DNA of 64,000 nucleotides from Paraburkholderia caballeronis (GTDB lineage Bacteria > Pseudomonadota > Gammaproteobacteria > Burkholderiales > Burkholderiaceae), in contig NZ_FNSR01000002.1 in the NCBI RefSeq assembly GCF_900104845.1, positions 682,001 through 746,000 on the forward strand, given 5' to 3'. Positions 36,600-45,448 of this stretch are shown one piece after another. The notes beneath the pieces were generated by a model. It saw nothing but the letters and a program-made list of their open reading frames with translations, searched no databases and had not been told where the DNA came from. Positions within the stretch are counted from its first letter, which is position 1, and each line of letters begins with the position of its first letter. Made by a program: the position numbers and the translations under genes.

Positions 36600-37691
36600 G
36601 TGTTTCGTCCCAGAAGTAACTTTACATAGCCGGGCCACTTTCTGAAGAATGGCGTCGGCGGTTGCCGTCCAGACGAACGGCCGGTTGTGCTGGTTGTACT
36701 GCGCAACATAGCACTCGATGTTGGCAATCAGCTGTCGCACATTTCTGAAGGAGCCGCGCCGGATAGCCTGCTGCGTGATCAGGCCAAACCAGCGCTCCAT
36801 CTGCCTGAGCCAGCTCGAATATGTCGGCGTGAAGTGCATGTGATAACGCGTGTGCTTCGCCAGCCATGCCTTGACCTTCGGGTGCTTGTGCGTCGCGTAG
36901 TTATCGACAACGAGATGCACGTCGAGCCCCTGCGGAACCGCCTGATCAACGTGTTTTAGAAAAGCCAGAAACTCCTGATGGCGGTGACGCGACCCGCATT
37001 GCGTGATGACCTCGCCCGTCGCAGCATTGAGCGCAGCAAACAAGGTTGTCGTGCCGTGCCGAATATAGTCGTGCGTCACTCCCTCAAGGTAGCCCAGACC
37101 CATCGGCAGCACCGGCTGCGTTCGTTCGAGTGCCTGACACTGGCTCTTCTCGTCAACGCACAGCACCAGCGCCTTGGTCGATGAGCTCAGATACAGCCCA
37201 ACAATATCGCGTACCTTCTCGACGAAGTATGGATCAGTAGACAGCTTGAAACTCTTCGATCGATGAGGCTGCACGCCGAACAGCGACAGATACCGCGCCA
37301 CCGAACTCTTCGAAATACCCGTTTGCGCAGCAGCAGAACGCACGCTCCAGTGCGTTGCCCCGTCCGGCTTCTCATGCAGCACCTTCGCCAGCAATTCGGC
37401 TACCGTTTCATCGTCATGCGCGCGCGGTCGGCCCGGGCGCGCTTCGTCATGCAGACCGGCAAGCCCCTGCGCGACAAAGCGCTTTTTCCAATGCGTGATC
37501 GCAGGGGATGTGACTTCACATTGCGCCGCGATTTCGTGATTCGTATGGCCGTCTGCTGCCATCAGGACAATCTTTGCCCGGCGCACCAGCGAATGAGGCA
37601 GCGAACGCGAACGGCTCATTGACAGCAGTTGCTCCCGCTCCAGCTCAGACACGACAACCTCGATTCCCTTGCGCCCCATGATCGCCTCCAC
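36597..37691 (-). CDS. IS630-family transposase
   Basis: 364 residues. N-terminal double HTH (LVRRAKIVLMAADGHTNHEIAAQCEVTS...ITHWKKRF; THWSVRSAAAQTGISKSSVARYL), then the DDE catalytic core: Asp in LCVDEKSQCQ, Asp in LVVDNYATHKHPKV, Glu in SSWLRQMERWFG. The stop codon TAG is not inside the element: its T and A come from the TA target duplication and the G from flanking DNA, so the exact C-terminus depends on the insertion site. Full length and no disruption, so probably functional. Confidence 0.94.
   Translation of the reverse strand: MEAIMGRKGIEVVVSELEREQLLSMSRSRSLPHSLVRRAKIVLMAADGHTNHEIAAQCEVTSPAITHWKKRFVAQGLAGLHDEARPGRPRAHDDETVAELLAKVLHEKPDGATHWSVRSAAAQTGISKSSVARYLSLFGVQPHRSKSFKLSTDPYFVEKVRDIVGLYLSSSTKALVLCVDEKSQCQALERTQPVLPMGLGYLEGVTHDYIRHGTTTLFAALNAATGEVITQCGSRHRHQEFLAFLKHVDQAVPQGLDVHLVVDNYATHKHPKVKAWLAKHTRYHMHFTPTYSSWLRQMERWFGLITQQAIRRGSFRNVRQLIANIECYVAQYNQHNRPFVWTATADAILQKVARLCKVTSGTKH
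36600..36627. repeat. IS630 terminal inverted repeat, left copy
   Basis: Matches the right copy at 37726-37753 in 22 of 28 positions when inverted. The target duplication TA lies immediately outside. Confidence 0.88.
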
Positions 37692-37725
37692 TCATCATGA
37701 CTTGATCATAGAACGGCACAATTCA

Positions 37726-37753
37726 ATGTAAAGTTATTTATGGGACAGGATAC
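37726..37753. repeat. IS630 terminal inverted repeat, right copy
   Basis: Inverted partner of 36600-36627, followed by the TA duplication at 37754-37755. Confidence 0.88.
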
Positions 37754-38341
37754 TAGAGCGTGAACCAGACCTGCTCGCCGTCCGGCGTGGCAGCGATGTT
37801 CGCGCAGAACGGGCTCTTCCGCTTCACCTTCCCGACGATCTGGCGAGTCGCGACCGAAATGACAAATGACCTCGGTTTCCGGATTGAACGACGAACAGAC
37901 GTAGCCATACTTGCCGTATGAAGAAAAGATTTGCATGCCAGGCCCAGCCGGCACCACGATAAGGGTCTTCCCTGCCATGTGCGCGCGTTCAGTACCGACA
38001 CATAGTTCTCGCCCCGAACCGTCACCTGGACTTCCTCACCCATCCGGAGTGAAGAACGCCTCGTGCGGCGCACGGCCGACGTAGGTCACGTGCTCGACCC
38101 TATTCGTTTGCGTATCGATGAACAACACAGAATTCGAGCCGATGGAAACCGCTGCGAGCGTCCGACGGTCAGGAGAAAAGCCCATGCCGAGAACCAGTAC
38201 TTGATCGTGATAAAGAGGACTGAAATTGCCGGGCGAAGGATCGCCGAGGCGAATCACGCCGAGCAAATGGTTATCCGCCGGATCGGTGACGGACACTGTA
38301 TTGGAGAACTGTCGCCGCCGCGCCGCCGGCAATATGAACAT
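37754..38341 (-). pseudogene. YncE-like beta-propeller protein, N-terminal part (frameshifted, split by IS630)
   Basis: Blades are recognisable in three frames: NTVSVTDPADNHLLGVIRLGDP with LVLGMGFSPDRRTLAAVSIG and TYVGRAPHEAFFTPDG; then VQVTVRGENYVSVLNARTWQ; then GPGMQIFSSYGKYGYVCSSFNPETEV; then VATRQIVGKVK and FCANIAATPDGEQVWFTL. This needs at least three frameshifts (near 38040, 37990 and 37865). The signal peptide expected for this periplasmic family is missing or scrambled at the start. At the IS junction the reading is WFTL followed by TAG where relatives have Lys, so the gene also carries a nonsense codon at the insertion site. Confidence 0.82.
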
Positions 38342-38423
38342 TGACTGATTTCATGGAACGCACCCTCCTTGAAAAGACCGTGGAGAAATGGACACTGTCG
38401 GGCCGTTTGGTCCCACAATCCCT

Positions 38424-38840
38424 TCATCGCTTCGCCGGCGATAAGCCATCGGCTGCATCCAGAACCACAGCGAGGATCATGCAGTGCGCGTTGGATGGCC
38501 AATGGCGACCCTTTTTCGGCCGATAAATGGCGTCCCCGCGCGTGATCGCCTGTCCGCTCAGCACACATACGCCTGACCGCCGCGATATCACACGCTGCCA
38601 CACCTGGTCGTCGTAGCGGCATCGTGTGGCGTCGCGCCACGTCACCAGCACCGATGTATCCGTTTTGCGCTCAAGCACCCGCATGACGAAGTTCGCACTT
38701 GAATCGTCCGGCTGGCGTCGGAGATGCTCGACGAAATACTGTTGAGCCGTCGCATCGCTACACTCGCGCAGCGCGCGCGTGACGTGCCGCCATACATCGC
38801 CGGCGGGTAGCCGCGCCGCGGAAACGTCGATTCGCTCCAT
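38424..38840 (-). CDS. DUF3331-domain protein
   Basis: 138 residues of a small Burkholderiaceae-enriched family of unknown function. Recognised by VTWRDATRCRYDDQVWQ, GVCVLSGQAITRGDAIYRP and the terminal NAHCMILAVVLDA. The paired Cys residues of the GVC and NAHC segments could bind metal (inference). I choose the ATG at 38840 because AGGAGG lies at ideal spacing. The ATG at 38951 overlaps the upstream gene's stop (ATGA) and is the alternative, adding 37 residues. Confidence 0.8.
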   Translation of the reverse strand: MERIDVSAARLPAGDVWRHVTRALRECSDATAQQYFVEHLRRQPDDSSANFVMRVLERKTDTSVLVTWRDATRCRYDDQVWQRVISRRSGVCVLSGQAITRGDAIYRPKKGRHWPSNAHCMILAVVLDAADGLSPAKR

Positions 38841-38947
38841 AGCCTGCCCTCCTGCGTCGCCCATCGAATGCCCCAGCTCAAAGCATTCGTCGCCGCAGCG
38901 CACGACTAACGCGTCCGCCGTGCACATTGCCCGTTTCGTCCCCGGGT

Positions 38948-39397
38948 TCATTGCCGTGGCTCCGTCTCTGTGCGCTCACGCCTCACTATCAACGACACGA
39001 ACAGCGACGCTTTCAACACGCAGTCGAACAATGACAGTCCGAACAGCACGAACGACGTCCGGTACTCGAATGCGAACGCCGGGGCCACGGCCGCGACGTC
39101 AAGCATGCACATCGCCCGCAGGATCTGGACTGCCCCGCGCACGCGGACGAGTGCTCCGATGCCGGCAGTGATCCACAGGCACTTCGACAACAGCAACGCG
39201 AACAGACGCATTGTCGGGGCCATTCCGTCGATCTCGAAAGGAAGCGCGGCGAAACACCATAGGCACAGCGCGATCACGAGGGCGCACACCAATGCGCTAC
39301 ACCCCGCGGTCCCGGCTCCGTGGGAGCCGGTGGGATCTGTCGAATCAGTGTCCGCGTCGAATCCAAACATGACCCCTCGTTCATCCCGCTGTTCCAT
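38948..39397 (-). CDS. Small integral membrane protein, unknown function
   Basis: 149 residues with three or four hydrophobic helices (ALVCALVIALCLWCFAALPF; MRLFALLLSKCLWITAGIGALV; AVAPAFAFEYRTSFVLFGLSLFDCVLKASLFVSLIV) and a short acidic N-terminus. GGAGGT sits before the ATG. No family recognised. Its stop overlaps the open frame of the DUF3331 gene, so the two are probably one transcript and may work together. Confidence 0.7.
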   Translation of the reverse strand: MEQRDERGVMFGFDADTDSTDPTGSHGAGTAGCSALVCALVIALCLWCFAALPFEIDGMAPTMRLFALLLSKCLWITAGIGALVRVRGAVQILRAMCMLDVAAVAPAFAFEYRTSFVLFGLSLFDCVLKASLFVSLIVRRERTETEPRQ

Positions 39398-39788
39398 CTC
39401 ACCTCCTTCGCCTTTCGGGCAATCGCCGCTACCCCATGGCCATCAATCTGAACGCTTCAGATCGCCCAATCAAGCAAATGAACATGAAACATCCCAAAGC
39501 AGCATGAACCGCGGTAAATACCGATAAGCCCGTTGCTCCTGGAACTCATTACAGCGCGCCTGCTTTTCGCGCTTCCCCCGCCATGACCAAGGCTGCATGT
39601 CACATTCACAACGATTCAACACACTTAAGGCGAGCCGCCGGACAGCGGCGGGTACGCTACTCCTGCATCGTCCAAGCATGCACGGAATGCGGCGTTCATG
39701 GGCTCCTCCGGCGTGCGCGGGCGCCGGTTGCAGCCATCCGGTTCGATCCGACTGCATGAGTCGAGAACTCGTACATACCAATAATCGA

Positions 39789-40709
39789 ATGAAACTGTCC
39801 TTCGAGGTACTGGAAACGCTAGATGCCATCGATCGCGCCGGCACGTTCGCGGGCGCCGCGGAGTGGTTACATCGCGTGCCTTCCGCACTAAGCTATCAGG
39901 TGCAGAAGCTCGAAACGGATCTTGGCGTGGCGCTTTTCGATCGCAGCGGTCGACGCGCCCGCTTTACCCACGCGGGGCGCGTGCTGGTCGAAGAGGGTCG
40001 GCGGCTGTTGCAGCGCGCGGAGGAACTGGAGCGCAAAGCGAAGCGCGTTCATCGCGGATGGGAGCCGGAACTGCGTATCTGCATTGACGAGATACTGCCG
40101 CTCGACGCGATGTGGGCGTTCATACGGGAGTTCTACGAAATGAACATGGACACGCGGTTGCATCTGTCCCGCGAAGCGCTGGCCGGCACCTGGGACGCAC
40201 TGGTCAACCGACGCGCGGATATCGTCGTCGGCGCGGCCGGCGACCTGCCTCCGATGCACAATCTCGTCGCGCGGCCAATCGGCTCGATGAAACACGTGTT
40301 CGCGGTGTCGCCCGGGCATCCACTCGCGCAACATCAGGAACCGCTGACGCTCGAAACGATATCGCGCTACCGATGCGCAATCGTCGGCGACACGTCGAAA
40401 GAGCCGGATTCGCGCTCCGGCGCAAATGCAATCGCCCGCCACTCGATAACGTTGCCGACCCTCGACAGCCAACTATCCGCCCAGATCGAAGGACTGGCCG
40501 TCGGTGTGCTGCCCGAATGCGTCGCGGCCGCCCCGATCGAACAGGGTCGATTGATCGAAAAGACCGTGTCAGGTCTGCCGCCTGCCACGCATTACTATCT
40601 CGCATGGAGAGAGGATGAAGGAGGTCCCGCAATGCGCTGGTGGATCGAACGGCTGGACCGCCCCGATCTCATGTCGCACCTGATCGCCCGGGATCAAGTC
40701 CTGGCATAA
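39789..40709 (+). CDS. LysR-family transcriptional regulator
   Basis: 306 residues: MKLSFEVLETLDAIDRAGTFAGAAEWLHRVPSALSYQVQKLETDLG is the winged helix, and the effector domain begins near residue 90. The HTH helix with VPSALSYQ is characteristic of the YhaJ-like subgroup. The protein at 51466 has nearly the same N-terminus, so the two are paralogues. No obvious target is divergent; the next gene downstream (haloperoxidase, 40859) is convergent. Confidence 0.88.
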   Translation: MKLSFEVLETLDAIDRAGTFAGAAEWLHRVPSALSYQVQKLETDLGVALFDRSGRRARFTHAGRVLVEEGRRLLQRAEELERKAKRVHRGWEPELRICIDEILPLDAMWAFIREFYEMNMDTRLHLSREALAGTWDALVNRRADIVVGAAGDLPPMHNLVARPIGSMKHVFAVSPGHPLAQHQEPLTLETISRYRCAIVGDTSKEPDSRSGANAIARHSITLPTLDSQLSAQIEGLAVGVLPECVAAAPIEQGRLIEKTVSGLPPATHYYLAWREDEGGPAMRWWIERLDRPDLMSHLIARDQVLA

Positions 40710-40832
40710 GGAAGCAGGGCACGAGAGGGATACGTTTTGATGTAACGGAACCCTGTCTGCGCCCGGTTGACTGTCGCCGTTTTACGTGACACCGATGTGG
40801 ACGTACTGCATCTTTCGGAGACGATGACATTC

Positions 40833-40850
40833 GCGCGCGACGTCGCGCGC
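40833..40850. terminator. GC palindrome between convergent genes
   Basis: Perfect 18-bp palindrome with the half GCGCGCGAC, placed between the convergent LysR (ends 40709) and haloperoxidase (ends 40859) genes. It has no T-run, so a role as a transcription stop is tentative. Confidence 0.3.
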
Positions 40851-40858
40851 CGTACTCG

Positions 40859-41863
40859 TTAGCCCCGGATGAAAGCGAGCAGGTCCGGATTGATCACATC
40901 GGCATGAGTAGTGAGCATGCCATGCGGGTAGCCCTTATAGATTTTAAGTGTGCCGTTCTTCAGCAGCTTCGCCTGAAGCAGACTGGCGTCAGTGTAAGGG
41001 ACCACCTGATCGTCGTCTCCCTGAATGACAAAGGTAGGTACGGTTATTGCTTTCAGATCGTCGGTCTGGTCGGTCTCGGAAAATGCCTTGATGCCGTCGT
41101 AATGTGCCTTCGCGCTGCCCATCATGCCCTGGCGCCACCAATTGTCGATCACGCCTTGCGAAATCTTCGCGCCGGGGCGGTTAAAGCCATAGAAAGGACC
41201 ACTGGCGACGTCGATGTAGAACTGCGCCCGGTTGGCGGCGAGCGCGCTGCGGAAATTGTCGAACACCTCGATCGGTGTGCCGCCGGGATTCGTCCCGGTC
41301 TTTAGCATCAGCGGGGGCACAGCGCTGACGAGCACGGCTTTGGCGACACGCCCCTGCGGCTGGCCGTATTTTGCGACGTAGCGCGCTACCTGACCACCGC
41401 CCGTGGAATGGCCGATATGAACCACGTTCTTCAGATCGAGGTGCTCGACCACAGCGGCGACATCGGCGGCGTAATGGTCCATGTCATGGCCATCGCTCAC
41501 CTGGCTTGAGCGACCGTGGCCGCGACGGTCACTGGCAATGACGCGGAAGCCTTTGTCGAGGAAGTAGAGCATCTGCGCGTCCCAGTCATCGGCGCTCAGC
41601 GGCCAACCATGATGAAAGAAGATCGGCTGCGCGTCCTTCGGCCCCCAGTCTTTGTAAAAAATATGGACGCCGTCTTTGGTTGTGACATAGTTCATGGATT
41701 GCTCTTCTGCATGTGCAGAGTGAGTGGATGCCGTTTTGCCCGGCGAGGTATCAGCGGCATGAGCGAAACTGGAAACCGTCGCAGCGGCAACAGCGCCCGC
41801 ACTCGCCATCAGAATATTTCGCCGCGATGCTGAAGGATTGCGTTCGTTTTCTTGAGAGTTCAT
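40859..41863 (-). CDS. Secreted alpha/beta hydrolase, non-haem chloroperoxidase-like
   Basis: 334 residues. The N-terminus ([24 protein letters not shown]) looks like a twin-arginine or Sec signal ending near residue 36. After it comes a haloperoxidase-type alpha/beta hydrolase: [15 protein letters not shown] oxyanion loop, [12 protein letters not shown] nucleophile Ser, Asp in QGDDDQVVP, His in [11 protein letters not shown]. Such proteins act as esterases/perhydrolases. The paralogue just upstream (41894) has no signal, so one member of the pair is probably exported and one cytoplasmic. Same-strand spacing is short enough (about 30 bp) for one operon. Confidence 0.88.
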   Translation of the reverse strand: MNSQENERNPSASRRNILMASAGAVAAATVSSFAHAADTSPGKTASTHSAHAEEQSMNYVTTKDGVHIFYKDWGPKDAQPIFFHHGWPLSADDWDAQMLYFLDKGFRVIASDRRGHGRSSQVSDGHDMDHYAADVAAVVEHLDLKNVVHIGHSTGGGQVARYVAKYGQPQGRVAKAVLVSAVPPLMLKTGTNPGGTPIEVFDNFRSALAANRAQFYIDVASGPFYGFNRPGAKISQGVIDNWWRQGMMGSAKAHYDGIKAFSETDQTDDLKAITVPTFVIQGDDDQVVPYTDASLLQAKLLKNGTLKIYKGYPHGMLTTHADVINPDLLAFIRG

Positions 41864-41893
41864 TTGTTTTCCCCTGGAAAGAAGTCCTGATCG

Positions 41894-42712
41894 TTAAATC
41901 CCGAATGCAAGCAGATCTTGGTTCAACTGATCGGCGTGCGTAACGTACAGCGCGTGGGGCGCTCCCTTGTAGACCTTGAACTGTGCGCCCTTGATCGCGG
42001 CGGCCGCTGCGCGACCGGTGACGTCGAGCGGCACAACCTGATCGTCGTCGCCGTGGACCACAAGCGTTGGCACGTCGAACTTCGTTAGGTCGGTGCGGAA
42101 ATCCGTTTCGGAGAACGCTGCAACGCAGTCGAGCGTACCCTTGAGGCCGGCCTGAAGCGCCAGCATTTGGGTCCAGTTGAGGATCGCCCGCGACACGGTG
42201 GCGCCGGGCCGGTTCGCGCCCGCGAATACAGGACCGAAGCCGTCGAAGAATGCGGGCCGGTCGTCAAGTATTCCCGCGCGAATACCGTCGAAAACCGCCG
42301 GATCAACGCCATCCGGATGATCCGGCCGGCGGATCATCAATGGAGTGACCGCGCCGACCAACGCCACCTTGGCGATGCGCGCTGAGCCATAACGTCCGAG
42401 GTAACGCGCGACTTCGCCGCCCCCCATCGAAAAGCCGACGAGAATCGCGTCCTTCAGGTCGAGCGACTCGATCAGACCGTGCAGGTCCGCCGCGAACGTG
42501 TCGTAGTCGTAACCGTTCCACGGCTGGCTGGAGCGGCCGAAGCCACGCCTGTCGTGCGCGATGCAACGGAATCCACGTTCTGCCAGAAAGTTCATCTGGT
42601 ATTCCCACATGTCGGCGTTCAGCGGCCAGCCATGACTAAATACAACTGGCCGGCCGGTTCCCCAGTCCTTGTAATACAGCTCCACGCCATCGGGAGTGGT
42701 GAATGTAGCCAT
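41894..42712 (-). CDS. Alpha/beta hydrolase, non-haem chloroperoxidase-like
   Basis: 272 residues, cytoplasmic. [15 protein letters not shown], nucleophile Ser in [12 protein letters not shown], Asp in [10 protein letters not shown] and His in [11 protein letters not shown] form the hydrolase triad of the bacterial haloperoxidase/arylesterase group. AGGAGA precedes the ATG at 42712; the longer frame to 42823 is not supported. Lies directly upstream of the exported paralogue at 40859, and the two share the motif order throughout, indicating tandem duplication. Confidence 0.9.
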   Translation of the reverse strand: MATFTTPDGVELYYKDWGTGRPVVFSHGWPLNADMWEYQMNFLAERGFRCIAHDRRGFGRSSQPWNGYDYDTFAADLHGLIESLDLKDAILVGFSMGGGEVARYLGRYGSARIAKVALVGAVTPLMIRRPDHPDGVDPAVFDGIRAGILDDRPAFFDGFGPVFAGANRPGATVSRAILNWTQMLALQAGLKGTLDCVAAFSETDFRTDLTKFDVPTLVVHGDDDQVVPLDVTGRAAAAAIKGAQFKVYKGAPHALYVTHADQLNQDLLAFGI

Positions 42713-42928
42713 TTGCTTCTCCTGTATCGGGAATGCTTCGGAATACGACGAAACAGATGAGACGTCGCAGAAAATCCTAACTTCAACGCGGCCCGGCGGG
42801 CGCGTTGGAAAGCGTTGCATCACCCCGCGAAATCGCCCGCATAGTCGAGCCCGGATAAGCGTACGACTGGGGAGGATGAAAAGTCCTGAGCGAACATGAA
42901 TTGTTGCCGGCGACTCATGCGAATCGCG

Positions 42929-44437
42929 CTACCAGCCGTACTTCAGTTCGACGCCGAAATAGTCCGCGTTTTTCCCGCCAGTCTCGCGTATCGTTCGTCC
43001 AACCTGAAAGTGCACAGCCTCGACCGAAGCGACAAGATTGGCTGCGACGGCCCACTCTCCGCGCAACTGCGCGTACATTCCGGTCCAGCGCGTTCCGCGT
43101 CCCGCAGTGCCCGGCACCACCGCGCTGCCCTGCGCGTACACCGCGTCTGCCGTCGTCGCGCGCCATTGAAAGCCCAGTGCTGCCATCAATGACAGCCGGC
43201 TCGACGGCTTGAGCGTGAGCGAGGGCTTGAGGTGGACCAGGTTTGCGTAGCCGGTGTAGTCACCCATCGTGAAGTAGTAGCCGTTCGGGAACAGCGGATT
43301 GAACGTTCCCAGGCGTCCGTCGCCCGGGTGGCGATCGCCGGACGCCGCGTCTACCTGCAGGCCGATTCGGGGCGACCACGGCAGCTCGAACGTATAGCCG
43401 TTGAGCGAACCGATTGCCCATGCGCCGATCGTCTTGTCGCCGACATGGCCGGTCTGCAGCATCGTCTCGATGTCCCAATCGAGGTGCTGAGATTTGCCCG
43501 AGTAGCGCAGGTCGAACACGTCGCGATGCTCGTCGCCGGCCGCATCGAGAAAGCGCGCGTCGCGCCGGTTGTAGCGCGAGTAGTAGCCCGACAGGTCGCC
43601 GGGACCCGCGCCCTGGCGCTCGAAGCGCACACCGCTGAAGGTCAGATCGCGGTTCGAGACGTCGTCGAAGGCGGAGACGTCGCGGTTCTGCACGGGCTGC
43701 GTCGCGTAGCCGATGAAGCGCCATTGATGCGTTTCGTAGTCGGCCCAGATGCCGTCGTAGGTCTGGCGCACGTTCGGCCCGTCGCGCACCGAGACGAAGC
43801 GCTGCAGGTCGAACGCCATCTGCTGCCGGCCGATGCGGAATTTCACGAGGTCGCCAGCCACCGGCACGACGATGGCCATGAACGCCTGTTCGAGATCGAG
43901 CGGGTTCTTGTCGACGGGCGTCACGTCGTCCTTGCCGAACGGCCGCGCGTCGTCGAGCTGGACGAAGAACTGCAGATACGGGCCGATGCGCGCGTCCGCA
44001 TGTACCTCGGCGCGCTGCAGCAGATAGCTGTCAGCATGCCCGCTTCCGATGCCGAATAGCGGCGCGTCGTTGACGACGAAGCGCTCGCGCAGATTCGCGC
44101 CGAGCGACAGGTAGGAACCGGTGTCGCCGAGCGGCACGTATTTGAGCGCGTCGAGTGGGGCACGCGGCACGCACGGCAGGCGCAGCACCGACCAGTCCTC
44201 TTGCCAGCGATTCAGCATCACGGTGGGACGCGTCGCCGGGCAGGCGGCTTCGGGATCGGCGGCGCGAGGGGTGGCAGGTGGGGCGACTGGCGCATCGACA
44301 GCCGCCTCAGCTGCGGCGGCGCTGGGCGCGGCCTCGCCCGGCCCCGCGTCGGCCCGCGCGAGGCCGGCGGCCGCGAGCATCGACACGCCGACGAGCGAGC
44401 TTGCCGTCAACGTCCGGTAGCGCGGCAGCCGTTTCAT
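42929..44437 (-). CDS. Alginate-export-type outer-membrane porin
   Basis: 502 residues. The signal peptide (about 1-29, SSLVGVSMLAAAGLARA) and an Ala/Pro-rich linker precede a beta-barrel of the alginate_exp family: YLSLGANLRERF, SYLLQRAEVHADARIGPYLQFFVQLDDARPFG, FRIGRQQMAFDLQRFVSVRDGPNVRQTYDG, ending with GVELKYGW and a terminal aromatic residue. The ATG overlaps the VOC gene stop (ATGA). Last gene of the GC-rich seven-gene operon, so it probably admits the operon's substrate across the outer membrane (inference). Confidence 0.9.
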   Translation of the reverse strand: MKRLPRYRTLTASSLVGVSMLAAAGLARADAGPGEAAPSAAAAEAAVDAPVAPPATPRAADPEAACPATRPTVMLNRWQEDWSVLRLPCVPRAPLDALKYVPLGDTGSYLSLGANLRERFVVNDAPLFGIGSGHADSYLLQRAEVHADARIGPYLQFFVQLDDARPFGKDDVTPVDKNPLDLEQAFMAIVVPVAGDLVKFRIGRQQMAFDLQRFVSVRDGPNVRQTYDGIWADYETHQWRFIGYATQPVQNRDVSAFDDVSNRDLTFSGVRFERQGAGPGDLSGYYSRYNRRDARFLDAAGDEHRDVFDLRYSGKSQHLDWDIETMLQTGHVGDKTIGAWAIGSLNGYTFELPWSPRIGLQVDAASGDRHPGDGRLGTFNPLFPNGYYFTMGDYTGYANLVHLKPSLTLKPSSRLSLMAALGFQWRATTADAVYAQGSAVVPGTAGRGTRWTGMYAQLRGEWAVAANLVASVEAVHFQVGRTIRETGGKNADYFGVELKYGW

Positions 44438-45372
44438 CGCGACGCCGTCTCGTGGATCTCCGCGATATAGCCGCCCGGAAACTGCACGACGGCCGTGTCG
44501 CCTTCCGGCGTGGCGTGCGAGCCGACCAGCACCGTCGCGCCGGCCGCCTGCGCCTTCGCGAGCGTCGCGGCCAGATCCTGCACCGCATAGCCAGTGGTTT
44601 CGCGACCGAACGGCCAAGGCAGCTTGCCATCCGTTGCGAACACCAGCATCGCGCCGAACGGCGACGTGATACGGATGCGTCGCATGGTTTCACCCGGCCG
44701 GCCAATCTCGGCCGCGTCGGCGTGGCGCGCGTCGCTCACGACCTTGCCGCCCGCAAAGCGCAGAAAGCGCCGCACGAATTCGTTGGCCGCGCCTTGCGAG
44801 ACGTAGACGCGGTTGTCGGGCACCGTCGCGAGCGGCGCGTAGGACGGGGTCTTCGTGTGCCAATACAGCTGCATGTCGACGCCGCCGGGCCAGCGAATCA
44901 CCGCGTCCTTGCCAATCGGATCGTCGAACGATTCGACCACCACGTCGGCGCCCGCCACGCGCGCCGCGTGCACGGCGCGCCCCATGTCCGTGACGAGATA
45001 GCCCGTGCGCTCGTCGCCGAACGGGTACGGAATCGGCGTCTGGAACGCGAACACGGACAACATGCCGACCGGCGTCTGCACGTATTGCGAGAGCGTCCTG
45101 CTCGGCGTCGGCGTCACCGTCAGCTCGACCGGCGGGGAGGCATGGCCGCCGAAGGTCGCGAGAAAGCTTTTGACGAACGCGTCGAGGTCCTGCTCCGGGA
45201 CGTAGACGTGCGTCGTGTCGTATTGCGGACCGACGGCTACCGACGAAGAGGCCGACGAGGGCGCCGCCGACTGCGCGGTGGCGAAGGCCGGCAGCGGGGC
45301 CGACGCACCGGCGAACGTGAGCGCGCAGAACAGCGCGACGGCCATCGACGAGCGTGACAGATTGCGTGACAT
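44434..45372 (-). CDS. Exported VOC (glyoxalase/bleomycin-resistance) family protein
   Basis: 312 residues with a signal peptide (MAVALFCALTFAGASAPLPAFA) and two VOC modules, each closing with a PFG...TGYxVxD motif and a strand such as VIRWPGGVDMQLYWH or VVQFPGGYIAEIHE. It is periplasmic or surface-facing, unusual for VOC enzymes. GGAG precedes the ATG at 45372. Start and stop positions couple it to the porin gene downstream. Enzyme activity unknown; it could be a binding protein for the operon's substrate. Confidence 0.82.
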   Translation of the reverse strand: MSRNLSRSSMAVALFCALTFAGASAPLPAFATAQSAAPSSASSSVAVGPQYDTTHVYVPEQDLDAFVKSFLATFGGHASPPVELTVTPTPSRTLSQYVQTPVGMLSVFAFQTPIPYPFGDERTGYLVTDMGRAVHAARVAGADVVVESFDDPIGKDAVIRWPGGVDMQLYWHTKTPSYAPLATVPDNRVYVSQGAANEFVRRFLRFAGGKVVSDARHADAAEIGRPGETMRRIRITSPFGAMLVFATDGKLPWPFGRETTGYAVQDLAATLAKAQAAGATVLVGSHATPEGDTAVVQFPGGYIAEIHETASR

Positions 45373-45448
45373 GGAAGACTCCGTGTTGTTGATTGAGAAC
45401 TGTGATCCGTACCGCGCGGCCGGCGCGTGCGGAAACTCGCGGGCCTGC

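Larger units (their letters stand above)
36600..37753 (-). mobile_element. IS630-family insertion sequence (complete)
   Basis: 1154 bp. Terminal inverted repeats of 28 bp at 36600-36627 and 37726-37753 (22 of 28 identical, ending in the shared TAACTTTACAT) are flanked by the TA duplication at 36598-36599 and 37754-37755, the usual IS630/Tc1-mariner target. A single transposase gene fills it on the minus strand. It interrupts a YncE-like gene. The intact frame and clean ends suggest recent, possibly active transposition. Confidence 0.92.

Noticed and set aside
43232..44059. 275-codon plus-strand frame
   Set aside because: Antisense to the porin gene, no family pattern.
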